A stretch of 64,000 bases of DNA. Source: Muricauda sp. SCSIO 65647. GTDB taxonomy: Bacteria; Bacteroidota; Bacteroidia; Flavobacteriales; Flavobacteriaceae. The notes beneath the pieces are model-generated. The model had not been told where the DNA came from. It did not search any database and worked only from the letters and a program-made list of their open reading frames with translations. The position numbers and the translations under genes were made by a program. How positions within the stretch are numbered: position 1 is the first letter of the stretch; every line of letters begins with the position of its first letter. The DNA lies in contig NZ_CP091037.1 in the NCBI RefSeq assembly GCF_021534965.1, positions 3,169,501-3,233,500 on the forward strand, in the 5' to 3' direction. This document shows positions 1 to 7,959 of this stretch, in pieces.

Positions 1-1
1 C

Positions 2-124
2 CAAGGCAATAATGTTGTCAGTGTATGGCATACCGACAAAAATACAAAGAAGACATTTGCTGTAACATTTTATGAAAGATTGCTACCAATAAGTGAATCA
101 TCAATCAAAATATCATGGAAATAG
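2..124 (+). CDS. C-terminal end of an unknown protein (5' truncated)
   Basis: An open frame enters from the left edge and runs 40 codons to a TAG at 122-124, overlapping the first 10 bases of the DUF4870 gene. The visible tail is mixed polar and aromatic, has no membrane segment, and ends in SIKISWK. Short overlaps like this are common in this genome, so it is probably the end of an upstream gene in the same transcript. I do not recognise the family. Chance openness over 120 bases cannot be excluded. Confidence 0.45.
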   Translation, partial: QGNNVVSVWHTDKNTKKTFAVTFYERLLPISESSIKISWK

Positions 125-474
125 TTAATCAAAGCGTTTTACGAAAAGACAACACATTGCTGTCGGTCACACACCTGACCCAATTGTTGCATTACATAAC
201 CGGTTTTGGCGGTTTCATCGTACCGCTGATCATTTGGTTGACCTCACGAAAAAATGTAGAGGGCATGGATGAGCATGGCAAGGCCATTATCAATTTACAA
301 TTGAGCTTGTTGCTCTATATCATTTTGAGCATACCCGCCATTTTATTATTTGGATTGGGCATTTTGACCTTGATCGGGGTCGGAATTGTAGGATTTGTAC
401 TGCCCATCATAAATGCAGTCAAGGCAGCCAATGGAGAGCCACCATCTTATGTGTTGACCATACGGTTTTTCTAA
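115..474 (+). CDS. DUF4870 domain-containing membrane protein
   Basis: A 119-residue protein with the DUF4870 (Tic20-like) layout: a short cytoplasmic N-terminus, a first hydrophobic segment around residues 24-43 ending in the typical WL-TSR-KN stretch, the conserved charged patch around GMDEHGK, then two long hydrophobic segments (about 57-80 and 82-101). Family members are small integral membrane proteins without established biochemistry, often placed beside PspC or PadR-type genes in Bacteroidota. The start is the only Met early in the frame. It converges on dnaN, leaving 38 bases between the two stops. Confidence 0.8.
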   Translation: MEIVNQSVLRKDNTLLSVTHLTQLLHYITGFGGFIVPLIIWLTSRKNVEGMDEHGKAIINLQLSLLLYIILSIPAILLFGLGILTLIGVGIVGFVLPIINAVKAANGEPPSYVLTIRFF

Positions 475-512
475 AGTGTTGGGCAATGACCGACTTTCTT
501 TTAGACCAAGGA

Positions 513-1631
513 TCAGTTGTTCAACATGACCGGCATCACCAGCATAGTGATGTGCTCGCCCTCATCGAGGCCATCGGCGGGCGTCAATATGCCTGCGCGA
601 TTGGGAAGGCTCATCTCTAAGCTAACCTCATCAGAAGAAAGGTTGTTCAACATCTCTACCAAAAAGCGGGAGTTAAACCCAATCTGCATGTCATCACCTT
701 GGTAAGAGCACGATAGCCGCTCTTCTGCCTTGTTGCTGTAATCGATATCTTCTGCCGAGATATTGAGTTCTGCCCCAGCAATCTTCAAACGAATTTGATG
801 CGTGGTCTTGTTTGAAAAGATGGATACCCGTTTTACAGAACTCAAAAACTGCCCTCTTGAAATGGATAATTTATTCGGATTCTCTTTCGGAATGACCGCT
901 TCGTAATTTGGATACTTGCCATCTATCAAGCGACAGATAAGCTCAGTATTGTCAAATGTGAACTTGGCATTGCTTTCATTGTAATCTATCGTAACATCTG
1001 ACTCTGAGCCTGCCAGAATTCCCTTCAAAAGGTTCAAGGGTTTCTTGGGCATGATGAATTCGGCCACCTCAGAGGCACTGACATCGGTTCGTTGGTATTT
1101 AACCAATTTGTGGGCATCTGTTGATACGAAAGTCAGATTTTCAGGTGAAAACTGAAAGAATACCCCGCTCATCACAGGCCGTAGGTCATCATTGCCTGCT
1201 GCAAAAATGGTCTTATCAATGGCCGTTGCCAAGATATCGCCCAAGATGGTCGTAGAACTCGGATTTGACAATTCAATAGCCTTGGGAAACTCGGCACCAT
1301 CTGCATAGGCCAGCGCGTATTTCCCGTGGTTGGAACTGATCTCTACCGTATTATTATCCTCGACCACAAAGGTCAAGGGTTGCTCAGGGAAGGTTTTCAA
1401 CGTTTCCAGCAGTAACCGGGCAGGTACTGCAATGACGCCTTCAGAATCTGACTCCACTTCAAGAACCGAGCTCATGGTGGTCTCAAGGTCAGAGGCCGAA
1501 ACGCTCAGTTTTTTCTTTTTCAGGTCAAATAGAAAGTTATCCAGAATGGGCAAGGTGTTACTGGTGTTGATAACCCCTCCCAATACCTGCAATTGCTTCA
1601 ATAAATAGGTGCTCGATACAATGAATTTCAT
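513..1631 (-). CDS. dnaN: DNA polymerase III subunit beta (sliding clamp)
   Basis: A 372-residue beta clamp, the ring that tethers the replicative polymerase to DNA. Length is standard, and the N-terminus (MKFIVSSTYLLKQL) and the C-terminal MPVMLNN match flavobacterial DnaN, where the final residues border the client-binding pocket. The open frame extends one codon further as TTG, but the ATG at 1631 is preferred. It lies downstream of the gldF-gldG fusion on the same strand, with 107 bases between them that hold a good promoter (1692-1699) and a 12-bp palindrome (1671-1682). dnaA is not in the window. Confidence 0.97.
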   Translation of the reverse strand: MKFIVSSTYLLKQLQVLGGVINTSNTLPILDNFLFDLKKKKLSVSASDLETTMSSVLEVESDSEGVIAVPARLLLETLKTFPEQPLTFVVEDNNTVEISSNHGKYALAYADGAEFPKAIELSNPSSTTILGDILATAIDKTIFAAGNDDLRPVMSGVFFQFSPENLTFVSTDAHKLVKYQRTDVSASEVAEFIMPKKPLNLLKGILAGSESDVTIDYNESNAKFTFDNTELICRLIDGKYPNYEAVIPKENPNKLSISRGQFLSSVKRVSIFSNKTTHQIRLKIAGAELNISAEDIDYSNKAEERLSCSYQGDDMQIGFNSRFLVEMLNNLSSDEVSLEMSLPNRAGILTPADGLDEGEHITMLVMPVMLNN

Positions 1632-1670
1632 CAAACAGATTTTTGTTGGGTCTCACTTTTCAAAATTGTC

Positions 1671-1682
1671 GTTTCGCGAAAC
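1671..1682. promoter_or_regulatory. Palindrome in the dnaN leader
   Basis: GTTTCGCGAAAC is a perfect 12-bp palindrome about 40 bases upstream of the dnaN start and just downstream of the predicted transcription start. Its position suits an operator or a small leader element. No protein is known to me for this site in this group. Confidence 0.35.
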
Positions 1683-1691
1683 CGATAAAAA

Positions 1692-1722
1692 CAAAGATAT
1701 TTTAAAACTACTTTTGAACGAA
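1692..1722 (-). promoter_or_regulatory. Predicted dnaN promoter (TTTG/TAnnTTTG type)
   Basis: Read on the minus strand, 1699-1692 is TATCTTTG, a perfect match to the Bacteroidota -7 element. A TTCG lies 19 bases upstream (1722-1719), one mismatch from the -33 TTTG. The transcript would start near 1685 and have a leader of about 55 bases. This gives dnaN its own promoter inside a longer minus-strand run. Confidence 0.5.
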
Positions 1723-1738
1723 ACTAATTTATTAACAC

Positions 1739-4135
1739 TTATCCTGCATATTTGCGCTTTCTAAAATAGTTGAACAAGAATCCAAAAACAAGGATCAAAA
1801 CCAACGGAAGCCCAATGGCAATCAACCGCCATTTGTTCTTTTGCGCCATAATTTTCTGTGGGTCGAGCAGCGGAATCGAAACTTCTTTGTTCCGAATGTT
1901 TATAAGTCCGGCATCATCCAATAGGTAGTTTATGCAATTTAGCAGAAACTCTTTGTTGCCGTAGGTATTGCTCGTCCATTTGTCATAACCTAGCTCCAAA
2001 GGTCGCCCATTTCTCAATTGGTTCTTGATGATATCACCATCGGCGATGACCAACATTTTATTGTCACCACCTTTTTCTGAGGCCCCCTTGATATTAACAG
2101 GCTTGATTCTATTGGTAAAGGCTGAATTGAAACCACCTTCGATCAAAACGGCCAATGCAAAATTGCCTTTGCCCTCATAATCGCTGGCGTCAGGTGCTTG
2201 GTCGATGCTATTGAGACTGATCTGTTGGGGTACGCCCATGGCGCGCGAAAGGGGAGAAGATCGCAACAAAATGGTCTTCTGGTAAGCGTTTGGCAAGGTG
2301 TCGATGCTATTGGCAAACTGTAATCGAAGTGCCTCGATGTTTTTATTGATGGGATGATCATCCTTTGAAAAAATCATGGGATGGTACAGCCATGGCAACG
2401 GATTGTATTGTGAGGCATTGCCGTCGCCGGTGGCCAACACAATGGGGGTATTGTACATATCGTTCACCAATTCTGCATTTACCCTCACACCATATCGAAA
2501 AAAGAAATCGTCAAGGTTCAATTCACGTTGTAGGGCCACATTACTGCCCTCATCATTGAAAAGACTGTCCAATTCTATGGTCACTTTGTCAACCAACCAT
2601 ATCGATTTGCCACCATTGACCACAAACTGATCCATCACATATTTTTCTTCATCGGTGAAAGGTTCTGTCGGTTTGGCCACCAGTGCCAGATCAAATTCTT
2701 TCAATTGGTCAAAAACCTGTTGGGGGTTGCCGGCAATCGAATCGAGGGTAATGGCCCCTATATCGTAATATTCACGTATGGTCGATAAAAAATCAGCTAT
2801 ATAGATATCATCGAGTTCGCCATTGCCCTTGATGACCACCACTTTCTTTCTTTCTTCGATGCCCAGTTTGGTGAAGGCATCGGCAAAGGCATATTCTAAT
2901 TGCTGTACCGAATTGTTGATGCGCTCTTCGGCAGTGCTGCCCAATTTGTTCTTGAGCAAGGGCACCTTTACCGTTTGGTCGTTATGGTTCACCATGGCCC
3001 ATGGAAAAACCAACTCTTGTGAAACCTTGCCTTCTTCCTCAATGGTGACCGATGCTGGTGTAAGGCCGATCTGTAGTAAGTCTTGTATCGTCTGTTCCCT
3101 ACGCGTAACATCTGCCAACGGATCCACTAAATTGTACTTGATGTTTGGGTTTTCGGCGGCAAATTGCTCTAAAAGCAATACCGTTTCGGTTCTTAACCGA
3201 GTAAACTCTGGTGGAATGCTCCCATCCAACAAAACATCGACAAGTAAGGGCGATTCAAATTTTTGGGAGGCTGTGACAGCGGGTTCAGACAATGTATAAC
3301 GCTTGTCTTCAGTCAGGTCAAATCGCTTGTATAAATAAGAGCCCACAAAATTGATGGCCAGCAAAAAAATAATTCCCTTTAAAATGCCCATCCCCAGTTT
3401 TTTTGCATTAAGAGAGTATTTTATCACTTGTTGTGTCAGATAAAGAAAGAAGAGCGTCAGGGCTAAAAAATAGAAAACATCCCGTGTATCGATGATGCCC
3501 CTTGCGATGCGTTCGAAATGGGCTTTGGCCCCCATAGACTTCAGGGTTTCTTGAAAACTTCCATCTGTCGTCAAAGTGGCCAGCGCCTCAAATCCGTAGA
3601 AAACAAAGAAACTCAATGCGATGCCGGTTATAAAGGCGACAATCTGGTTGTCAGATAGCGAAGAGGCAAACAGTCCGATGGCGGTATAGGCAGCCATTAA
3701 AAACAACAAGCCAAAATACGAGCCGATAACAATACCCAAATCATAGTTTGCAACGGTGGTGCCCAGGGCTGAAATGGCAAAGACATAAATTAAGGTAGGA
3801 ATAATGGCAACAAGGCAGACCGTGAACGCCCCCCAAAACTTGCCCAATACCACTTTTGTCGTTGAAATGGGTTTGATGAGCAACAGCTCTAGGGTACCGA
3901 GCTTTTTTTCTTCTGAAAACCCCTTCATGGTAATGGCGGGAATCAAAAAGAGAAAGACCCATGGACCCAATAAGAAGAAATTGCCCAAATCTGCAAAACC
4001 GTAATCAAAAATATTAAAGGGCCCTTTGAACACCCAAAGAAATAGTCCGCTCAGCAACAAAAAAAGACCGATGACCAAGTATCCGATGGGGGAAGCAAAA
4101 AAAGATGAAATCTCTCTTTTGAAAATGGCCAGCAT
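1739..4135 (-). CDS. gldF-gldG: Gliding-motility ABC transporter GldF-GldG fusion
   Basis: A 798-residue protein in which GldF (permease, residues about 1-243, six hydrophobic segments, start MLAIFKREISSFF) continues without a stop into GldG (about 247-798: N-terminal membrane anchor, ABC_transp_aux-type soluble domain, C-terminal membrane anchor with a KRKYAG tail). GldA, GldF and GldG form an ABC transporter required for gliding in Flavobacterium johnsoniae, where gldF and gldG are separate genes. A run of seven A (minus strand, 3398-3404) lies at the junction, so a homopolymer length error should be considered, although the frame is open throughout. The start is ATG at 4135, just after the ABM gene; the frame extends to a TTG at 4144. 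gldA is not in the window. Confidence 0.85.
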   Translation of the reverse strand: MLAIFKREISSFFASPIGYLVIGLFLLLSGLFLWVFKGPFNIFDYGFADLGNFFLLGPWVFLFLIPAITMKGFSEEKKLGTLELLLIKPISTTKVVLGKFWGAFTVCLVAIIPTLIYVFAISALGTTVANYDLGIVIGSYFGLLFLMAAYTAIGLFASSLSDNQIVAFITGIALSFFVFYGFEALATLTTDGSFQETLKSMGAKAHFERIARGIIDTRDVFYFLALTLFFLYLTQQVIKYSLNAKKLGMGILKGIIFLLAINFVGSYLYKRFDLTEDKRYTLSEPAVTASQKFESPLLVDVLLDGSIPPEFTRLRTETVLLLEQFAAENPNIKYNLVDPLADVTRREQTIQDLLQIGLTPASVTIEEEGKVSQELVFPWAMVNHNDQTVKVPLLKNKLGSTAEERINNSVQQLEYAFADAFTKLGIEERKKVVVIKGNGELDDIYIADFLSTIREYYDIGAITLDSIAGNPQQVFDQLKEFDLALVAKPTEPFTDEEKYVMDQFVVNGGKSIWLVDKVTIELDSLFNDEGSNVALQRELNLDDFFFRYGVRVNAELVNDMYNTPIVLATGDGNASQYNPLPWLYHPMIFSKDDHPINKNIEALRLQFANSIDTLPNAYQKTILLRSSPLSRAMGVPQQISLNSIDQAPDASDYEGKGNFALAVLIEGGFNSAFTNRIKPVNIKGASEKGGDNKMLVIADGDIIKNQLRNGRPLELGYDKWTSNTYGNKEFLLNCINYLLDDAGLINIRNKEVSIPLLDPQKIMAQKNKWRLIAIGLPLVLILVFGFLFNYFRKRKYAG

Positions 4136-4140
4136 ACAGA

Positions 4141-4440
4141 TCAATTAACGGTTGTTATTTGGGTCATACTATAGGCTTCTGGTTTGGCATCGAACAATGG
4201 TTTGGTCTTAGACCATACCGTTTTGAAGAATTCAGAATTTCGATAATGCTGTAAAGCTGTATCATCGACCCAATGCGAATGGGTGAAAAAGATGTTCGGG
4301 TCTTTGGTATCGCGGTACAGTGCCAAAAATTGACATCCCTCGAAATTTCTGATATATTGTTTGGTCTCTTCAAATATGCGTTCAAAACTAGCGATATTTT
4401 CGCTCTTTATGGTAAGCTTGACTATTCGTATGAGCATCAT
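4141..4440 (-). CDS. ABM-domain protein (putative quinol monooxygenase)
   Basis: A 99-residue protein with the antibiotic-biosynthesis-monooxygenase (ABM) ferredoxin-like fold pattern: I-R-I-V-K-L-T at the N-terminus, FEGCQFLALYRD in the second strand, and FFTHSHWVDDTALQHYRNSEFF typical of the C-terminal half. Family members are cofactor-free monooxygenases or haem-related proteins, usually dimeric; the substrate is unknown here. Its ATG (4440) overlaps the TGA of the SAM hydrolase gene by four bases, and gldF begins five bases after its stop, so the three are almost certainly co-transcribed. Confidence 0.75.
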   Translation of the reverse strand: MMLIRIVKLTIKSENIASFERIFEETKQYIRNFEGCQFLALYRDTKDPNIFFTHSHWVDDTALQHYRNSEFFKTVWSKTKPLFDAKPEAYSMTQITTVN

Positions 4441-5267
4441 AGAAAATTTATGGTTATGACATCGCGATAGCCCAGGCCCAGTAGGGTCGAAGCACCTCCA
4501 ACGGTCTTGAGGTCACTTTTAAATATCGCCAATTCGATATAGCCCGATGTGTTGAACAGTGCCAATGCATCACCAGGACCTTTTCGCTGGTTTTTTTCAA
4601 GAGTATAATTGATGATGCCATTATAGCTGTATTGAATGGTGGTGAGCTTGTTGGTGCGGGCGATGATCTCAAATTTTCTACCATTGCGATAGGCTTCGAA
4701 CAATGACTTTTTAATATTGGTGACCACATTGCCATAGCCATCAATATATATGATATTACCTACAATGGTTTTGCCCTCGTTGGTGATCCGCGGCTCGAAA
4801 TCCTTTAATCTCTTGAGATTTTCAAAAGGTTTGCTCACCACTTCCAGTTTGCCGCCACGGGCCAAATGACAGGCAACGGGAACAAACACGCCCAATGAGG
4901 GAAAAGCATTTTTTTCAACGTTCGGCAAGCTGATCTCAACCACTTTCTCGGGTTCGGTCTCTGCTGCTATGAGCGACATGACCCCATTGTTGGCACTTAT
5001 AAAATAGTGTCCGTCGATCATGACCACCAGATGTTCGTTTTCTGGTGATATCTCTGAATCGAGCCCGACAATATGAATGCTTCCCTTCGGAAAATGATTG
5101 TATGAATTTTTCAACACATAAGCACATTCTTGAATATTAAAAGGCGAAATATCATGTGAAATATCAACGATATCCACAACATCGAGCGACTTTAAAATAG
5201 TTCCTTTGAGGGCTGCGACAAAATGGTTCTTATAGCCGAAATCGGTGGTCAAAGTTATGATTGGCAT
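4437..5267 (-). CDS. SAM hydrolase (DUF62 / SAM hydroxide adenosyltransferase family)
   Basis: A 276-residue member of the DUF62 family, which splits S-adenosylmethionine using water (hydroxide) to adenosine and methionine; chlorinases and fluorinases are halide-using relatives. The N-terminal TLTTDFGYKNHFVAALKG contains the conserved substrate-binding Asp, followed by DISHDI, and the C-terminal domain has IIYIDGYGNVVTNI and the GDALALFNTSGY segment. Length and motifs are complete. It heads a minus-strand operon and is divergent from phoH. Its link to gliding genes downstream is positional only. Confidence 0.88.
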   Translation of the reverse strand: MPIITLTTDFGYKNHFVAALKGTILKSLDVVDIVDISHDISPFNIQECAYVLKNSYNHFPKGSIHIVGLDSEISPENEHLVVMIDGHYFISANNGVMSLIAAETEPEKVVEISLPNVEKNAFPSLGVFVPVACHLARGGKLEVVSKPFENLKRLKDFEPRITNEGKTIVGNIIYIDGYGNVVTNIKKSLFEAYRNGRKFEIIARTNKLTTIQYSYNGIINYTLEKNQRKGPGDALALFNTSGYIELAIFKSDLKTVGGASTLLGLGYRDVITINFL

Positions 5268-5286
5268 GCCGTGGTGTTGATATGTT

Positions 5287-5321
5287 TTTGCCCGTTGAGA
5301 ATGATTTTTTGGTTAAGTTTG
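5287..5321 (+). promoter_or_regulatory. Possible phoH-purC promoter
   Basis: TAAGTTTG at 5314-5321 matches the -7 consensus exactly. A TTTG at 5287-5290 lies 23 bases upstream, at the long end of the accepted spacing. It would give a leader of about 65 bases before the TTG start of phoH. Confidence 0.4.
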
Positions 5322-5393
5322 TGGGGTAAAATTACACAAAAGGGAAGAAGTATTTGCGATTCTCCCCACGAATCCTTAAACAACTATATTTCT

Positions 5394-6347
5394 TTGAACG
5401 AACTTGTCATAGAACTCACCGAAATCAGCCCAAGGGAATTTTTTGGGCATCGCAATGAGAACATAGAACTCCTGAAAAAATACTTTCCGAAACTTAAAAT
5501 TGTCGCCCGCGGCAACAAAATAAAAGTGTATGGAGATGAAGAAATGCTTGAGGAGTTCGACCGCCGCTTTGATATGCTGACCGAACGTTTCGCTAAGTAC
5601 AACAAGCTTGATGAAAACATGATAGAACGTGTGTTGACAAGCTCTAGCGAAGAAGAGTACGAGGGCTCGTCGACAAGTGGTGATGTTTTGGTGCATGGTG
5701 TCAGTGGTCGATTGATCAAGGCACAGACGGTGAACCAGCGAAAAATGGTCGATGCCTGTATGAAGAACGATATGGTTTTTGCCATTGGCCCAGCGGGTAC
5801 GGGAAAAACCTACACTGGTGTGGCGCTTGCGGTAAAGGCATTGAAAGAAAAGCAGGTCAGAAGGATAATCTTGACCCGCCCTGCAGTCGAAGCGGGTGAG
5901 AATTTAGGATTTCTTCCAGGTGATCTAAAAGAAAAACTAGATCCCTATATGCAGCCCCTGTACGATGCGCTTCGCGATATGATCCCCCATGAAAAGTTGA
6001 TGAAATTTATAGAGGACGGCACCGTACAGATCGCACCTTTGGCCTTTATGCGGGGCCGTACGCTCGATAATGCCTTTGTGATTTTGGATGAGGCCCAAAA
6101 CACTACCCATGCCCAAATGAAAATGTTCTTGACACGAATGGGCAAGAACGCCAAATTTTTGCTTACGGGTGACCCTGGCCAGATTGATTTGCCACGACGG
6201 GTCATCTCAGGGCTCAAAGAGGCCCTTCTCATTCTGAAGAATGTCAAGGGCATTGAGATCATACATCTTGATGATAAGGATGTCATTCGACATGGTCTTG
6301 TCAAAAAGGTGATTTCTGCCTATAAGACTATTGAACACCAAAATTAG
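5394..6347 (+). CDS. phoH: PhoH family ATPase
   Basis: A 317-residue PhoH/YbeZ-type protein: an N-terminal KH-like region (about 30-75) followed by a P-loop helicase-like ATPase with Walker A GPAGTGKT and Walker B VILDEAQN. PhoH/YbeZ proteins bind RNA and act with YbeY in ribosome and RNA quality control in other bacteria. The frame is open back to 5223, but that extension overlaps the opposing SAM hydrolase gene and does not resemble the family. The conserved N-terminus ([17 protein letters not shown]) begins at a TTG at 5394, which I take as the start. purC follows after five bases. Confidence 0.9.
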   Translation: MNELVIELTEISPREFFGHRNENIELLKKYFPKLKIVARGNKIKVYGDEEMLEEFDRRFDMLTERFAKYNKLDENMIERVLTSSSEEEYEGSSTSGDVLVHGVSGRLIKAQTVNQRKMVDACMKNDMVFAIGPAGTGKTYTGVALAVKALKEKQVRRIILTRPAVEAGENLGFLPGDLKEKLDPYMQPLYDALRDMIPHEKLMKFIEDGTVQIAPLAFMRGRTLDNAFVILDEAQNTTHAQMKMFLTRMGKNAKFLLTGDPGQIDLPRRVISGLKEALLILKNVKGIEIIHLDDKDVIRHGLVKKVISAYKTIEHQN

Positions 6348-6352
6348 GGGGT

Positions 6353-7309
6353 ATGTCAAACACCTTGATGAACACCAATTTTGTTTTTCCGGGGCAACAA
6401 TCAGTCTACAAGGGAAAGGTGCGGGAAGTGTATCGTCTAAAGAACGATATTTTGGTCATGATCGCCACAGATCGTCTTTCGGCTTTTGATGTGGTGATGC
6501 TCAGGGGCATTCCCTATAAGGGGCAGATTTTGAACCAGATCGCTACCAAAATGATGCGAGCCACAGAAGACTTGGTTCCCAATTGGCTGATTGCCTCCCC
6601 TGACCCAAATGTGGCCGTGGGCAGAGCTTGTGAACCTTTCAAGGTTGAAATGGTCATACGAGGTTATCTTTCCGGTCATGCCGCACGTGAATATAGAGCG
6701 GGCAAACGTGACCTGTGCGGAATGCCGATGCCTGATGGCATGAAAGAAAATGATAAGTTTCCCGAACCCATCATAACACCGGCGACCAAGGCAGAAAAGG
6801 GAGACCATGATGAGGATATTTCTAGGGAAGAAATCATTTTGCGCGGCATCGTCTCAGAAGAAGATTATCTGGTTTTAGAAGACTATACACGGAAGCTGTT
6901 TCAGCGAGGTACTGAAATAGCGGCAAAGCGTGGTTTGATTCTTGTCGATACCAAGTATGAGTTCGGTAAGACAGCGGCAGGTGAAATTGTATTGATCGAT
7001 GAGATCCATACTCCAGATTCTTCCCGTTACTTCTACGCCGAGGGATATGAAGAACGGCAAGAGAGCGGAGAGCACCAAAAGCAACTTTCAAAAGAATTCG
7101 TGCGCCAATGGTTGATTTCCAATAATTTTCAAGGATTGAAAGGCCAGACGGTTCCCGAAATGAGCGATGATTATATCGATTCGGTCTCTGAACGATATAT
7201 CGAGCTCTATGAAAGCATCACGGGTGAAACCTTTGAAAAAGCCGATATTTCAAACATTCACGAACGTATTGGCAACAACGTGGCCGAATATCTTAATAGG
7301 CTTGCCTAG
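6353..7309 (+). CDS. purC: Phosphoribosylaminoimidazole-succinocarboxamide synthase (SAICAR synthetase)
   Basis: A 318-residue SAICAR synthetase, the purine biosynthesis step that joins CAIR and aspartate using ATP. The YKGKVREVY nucleotide-binding segment, the ATDRLSAFD motif, [15 protein letters not shown] and the [12 protein letters not shown] block near residue 224 are all present. The length fits the longer (yeast-like) PurC form common in Bacteroidota. It follows phoH closely and probably shares its transcript. Confidence 0.97.
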   Translation: MSNTLMNTNFVFPGQQSVYKGKVREVYRLKNDILVMIATDRLSAFDVVMLRGIPYKGQILNQIATKMMRATEDLVPNWLIASPDPNVAVGRACEPFKVEMVIRGYLSGHAAREYRAGKRDLCGMPMPDGMKENDKFPEPIITPATKAEKGDHDEDISREEIILRGIVSEEDYLVLEDYTRKLFQRGTEIAAKRGLILVDTKYEFGKTAAGEIVLIDEIHTPDSSRYFYAEGYEERQESGEHQKQLSKEFVRQWLISNNFQGLKGQTVPEMSDDYIDSVSERYIELYESITGETFEKADISNIHERIGNNVAEYLNRLA

Positions 7310-7390
7310 TAATTAGAACACATTTTTTAAAGCTTTCCAAATACTTCATTGATCGTCTATCTGTTGAACGTCATATTCAATATCATTAGA

Positions 7391-7440
7391 CAATATTGAT
7401 ATATTGTGCTAAATTAATATATTTATGCTAAATAAATATA
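7391..7440. promoter_or_regulatory. Operator candidate: palindrome plus two 15-bp direct repeats
   Basis: Just upstream of the transposase-like regulator gene lie an inverted repeat, CAATAT-TGAT-ATATTG (7391-7406), and two copies of TGCTAAATWAATATA (7407-7421 and 7426-7440; one mismatch), starting 19 bases apart, close to two helical turns. They end seven bases before the ATG. The arrangement fits cooperative binding of a dimeric or tandem regulator, possibly the product of the adjacent gene. Confidence 0.5.
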
Positions 7441-7447
7441 GTTACAT

Positions 7448-7861
7448 ATGGAATCCTGTCCGAATTGCTCGTCGACCAAGTTTACAAAATCAGGAATCAT
7501 AAAAAATCGACAAAGGTACAAGTGCAAGTCATGTGGCTATTACTTCACTGTTGGAAAATTGGGAAAACAAATTGATGATTACTATGTCAACAAGGCGTTG
7601 CAGCTATATTTAGAGGGATTGACATATCGTGAAATAGAGCGAATTTTAGGCGTGTCACATGTTTCGGTAATGAATTGGGTGCGTAAGTACAACATTAAGA
7701 GGCCCTATAATTCGAAATACCACCCAACCTATAAGATCCTTAACCGTGATGAGCTACAGAAATATTTTCAAGACGCAGATAACATAACTGGTGCTGGGGT
7801 TTTGGTGACCGAACTGGGTGATAAGTTCATGTTAATCAAATGGGAACGTTTCAGAGAATAA
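7448..7861 (+). CDS. IS1/IS1595-like N-terminal domain protein, probably a domesticated DNA-binding regulator
   Basis: A 137-residue protein with an N-terminal zinc ribbon (C4, C7, C26, C29; IS1 InsA-like) and a helix-turn-helix at about 58-81 (LTYREIERILGVSHVSVMNW). The catalytic DDE/DDN domain of a transposase is absent and is replaced by about 50 residues ending GVLVTELGDKFMLIKWERF. No terminal inverted repeats or target duplication flank it. It sits at the head of the porin/symporter/acs block behind its own repeat array, so a transcription-factor role is the best inference. Automated annotation would probably call it a transposase. Confidence 0.75.
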   Translation: MESCPNCSSTKFTKSGIIKNRQRYKCKSCGYYFTVGKLGKQIDDYYVNKALQLYLEGLTYREIERILGVSHVSVMNWVRKYNIKRPYNSKYHPTYKILNRDELQKYFQDADNITGAGVLVTELGDKFMLIKWERFRE

Positions 7862-7915
7862 CTATACTTAATTTACAATAAACTATATTAACTTTTATTT
7901 GACATTATTTTTTTT

Positions 7916-7953
7916 AGATGTTCGCGGTGCATGCAACAAAACCGATAACATCT
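7916..7953 (+). promoter_or_regulatory. Leader hairpin directly upstream of the porin gene
   Basis: AGATGTT (7916-7922) pairs with AACATCT (7947-7953); inside it CGGT (7925-7928) pairs with ACCG (7941-7944) around a loop holding the palindrome TGCATGCA. The element ends six bases before the porin ATG and would occupy the ribosome landing site. It may be an RNA regulatory structure or a DNA operator. Confidence 0.4.
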
Positions 7954-7959
7954 TAAAAA

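Noticed and set aside
513-1722. Replication origin near dnaN
   Set aside because: No dnaA, gyrB or recF is nearby and no cluster of DnaA boxes (TTATCCACA-like) was seen; dnaN is commonly apart from dnaA in Bacteroidota.
3398-3404. Clear frameshift splitting gldF and gldG
   Set aside because: The frame is continuously open on both sides of the homopolymer and restoring two conventional genes would need a long overlap; kept as a fusion with a caution.
5223-5393. N-terminal extension of PhoH
   Set aside because: It overlaps the opposing SAM hydrolase gene, lies across the phoH promoter and does not resemble PhoH; the TTG at 5394 fits the family start.
7448-7861. Active insertion sequence
   Set aside because: No catalytic transposase domain, no terminal inverted repeats bounding the gene and no target-site duplication; the repeats are only on the 5' side.
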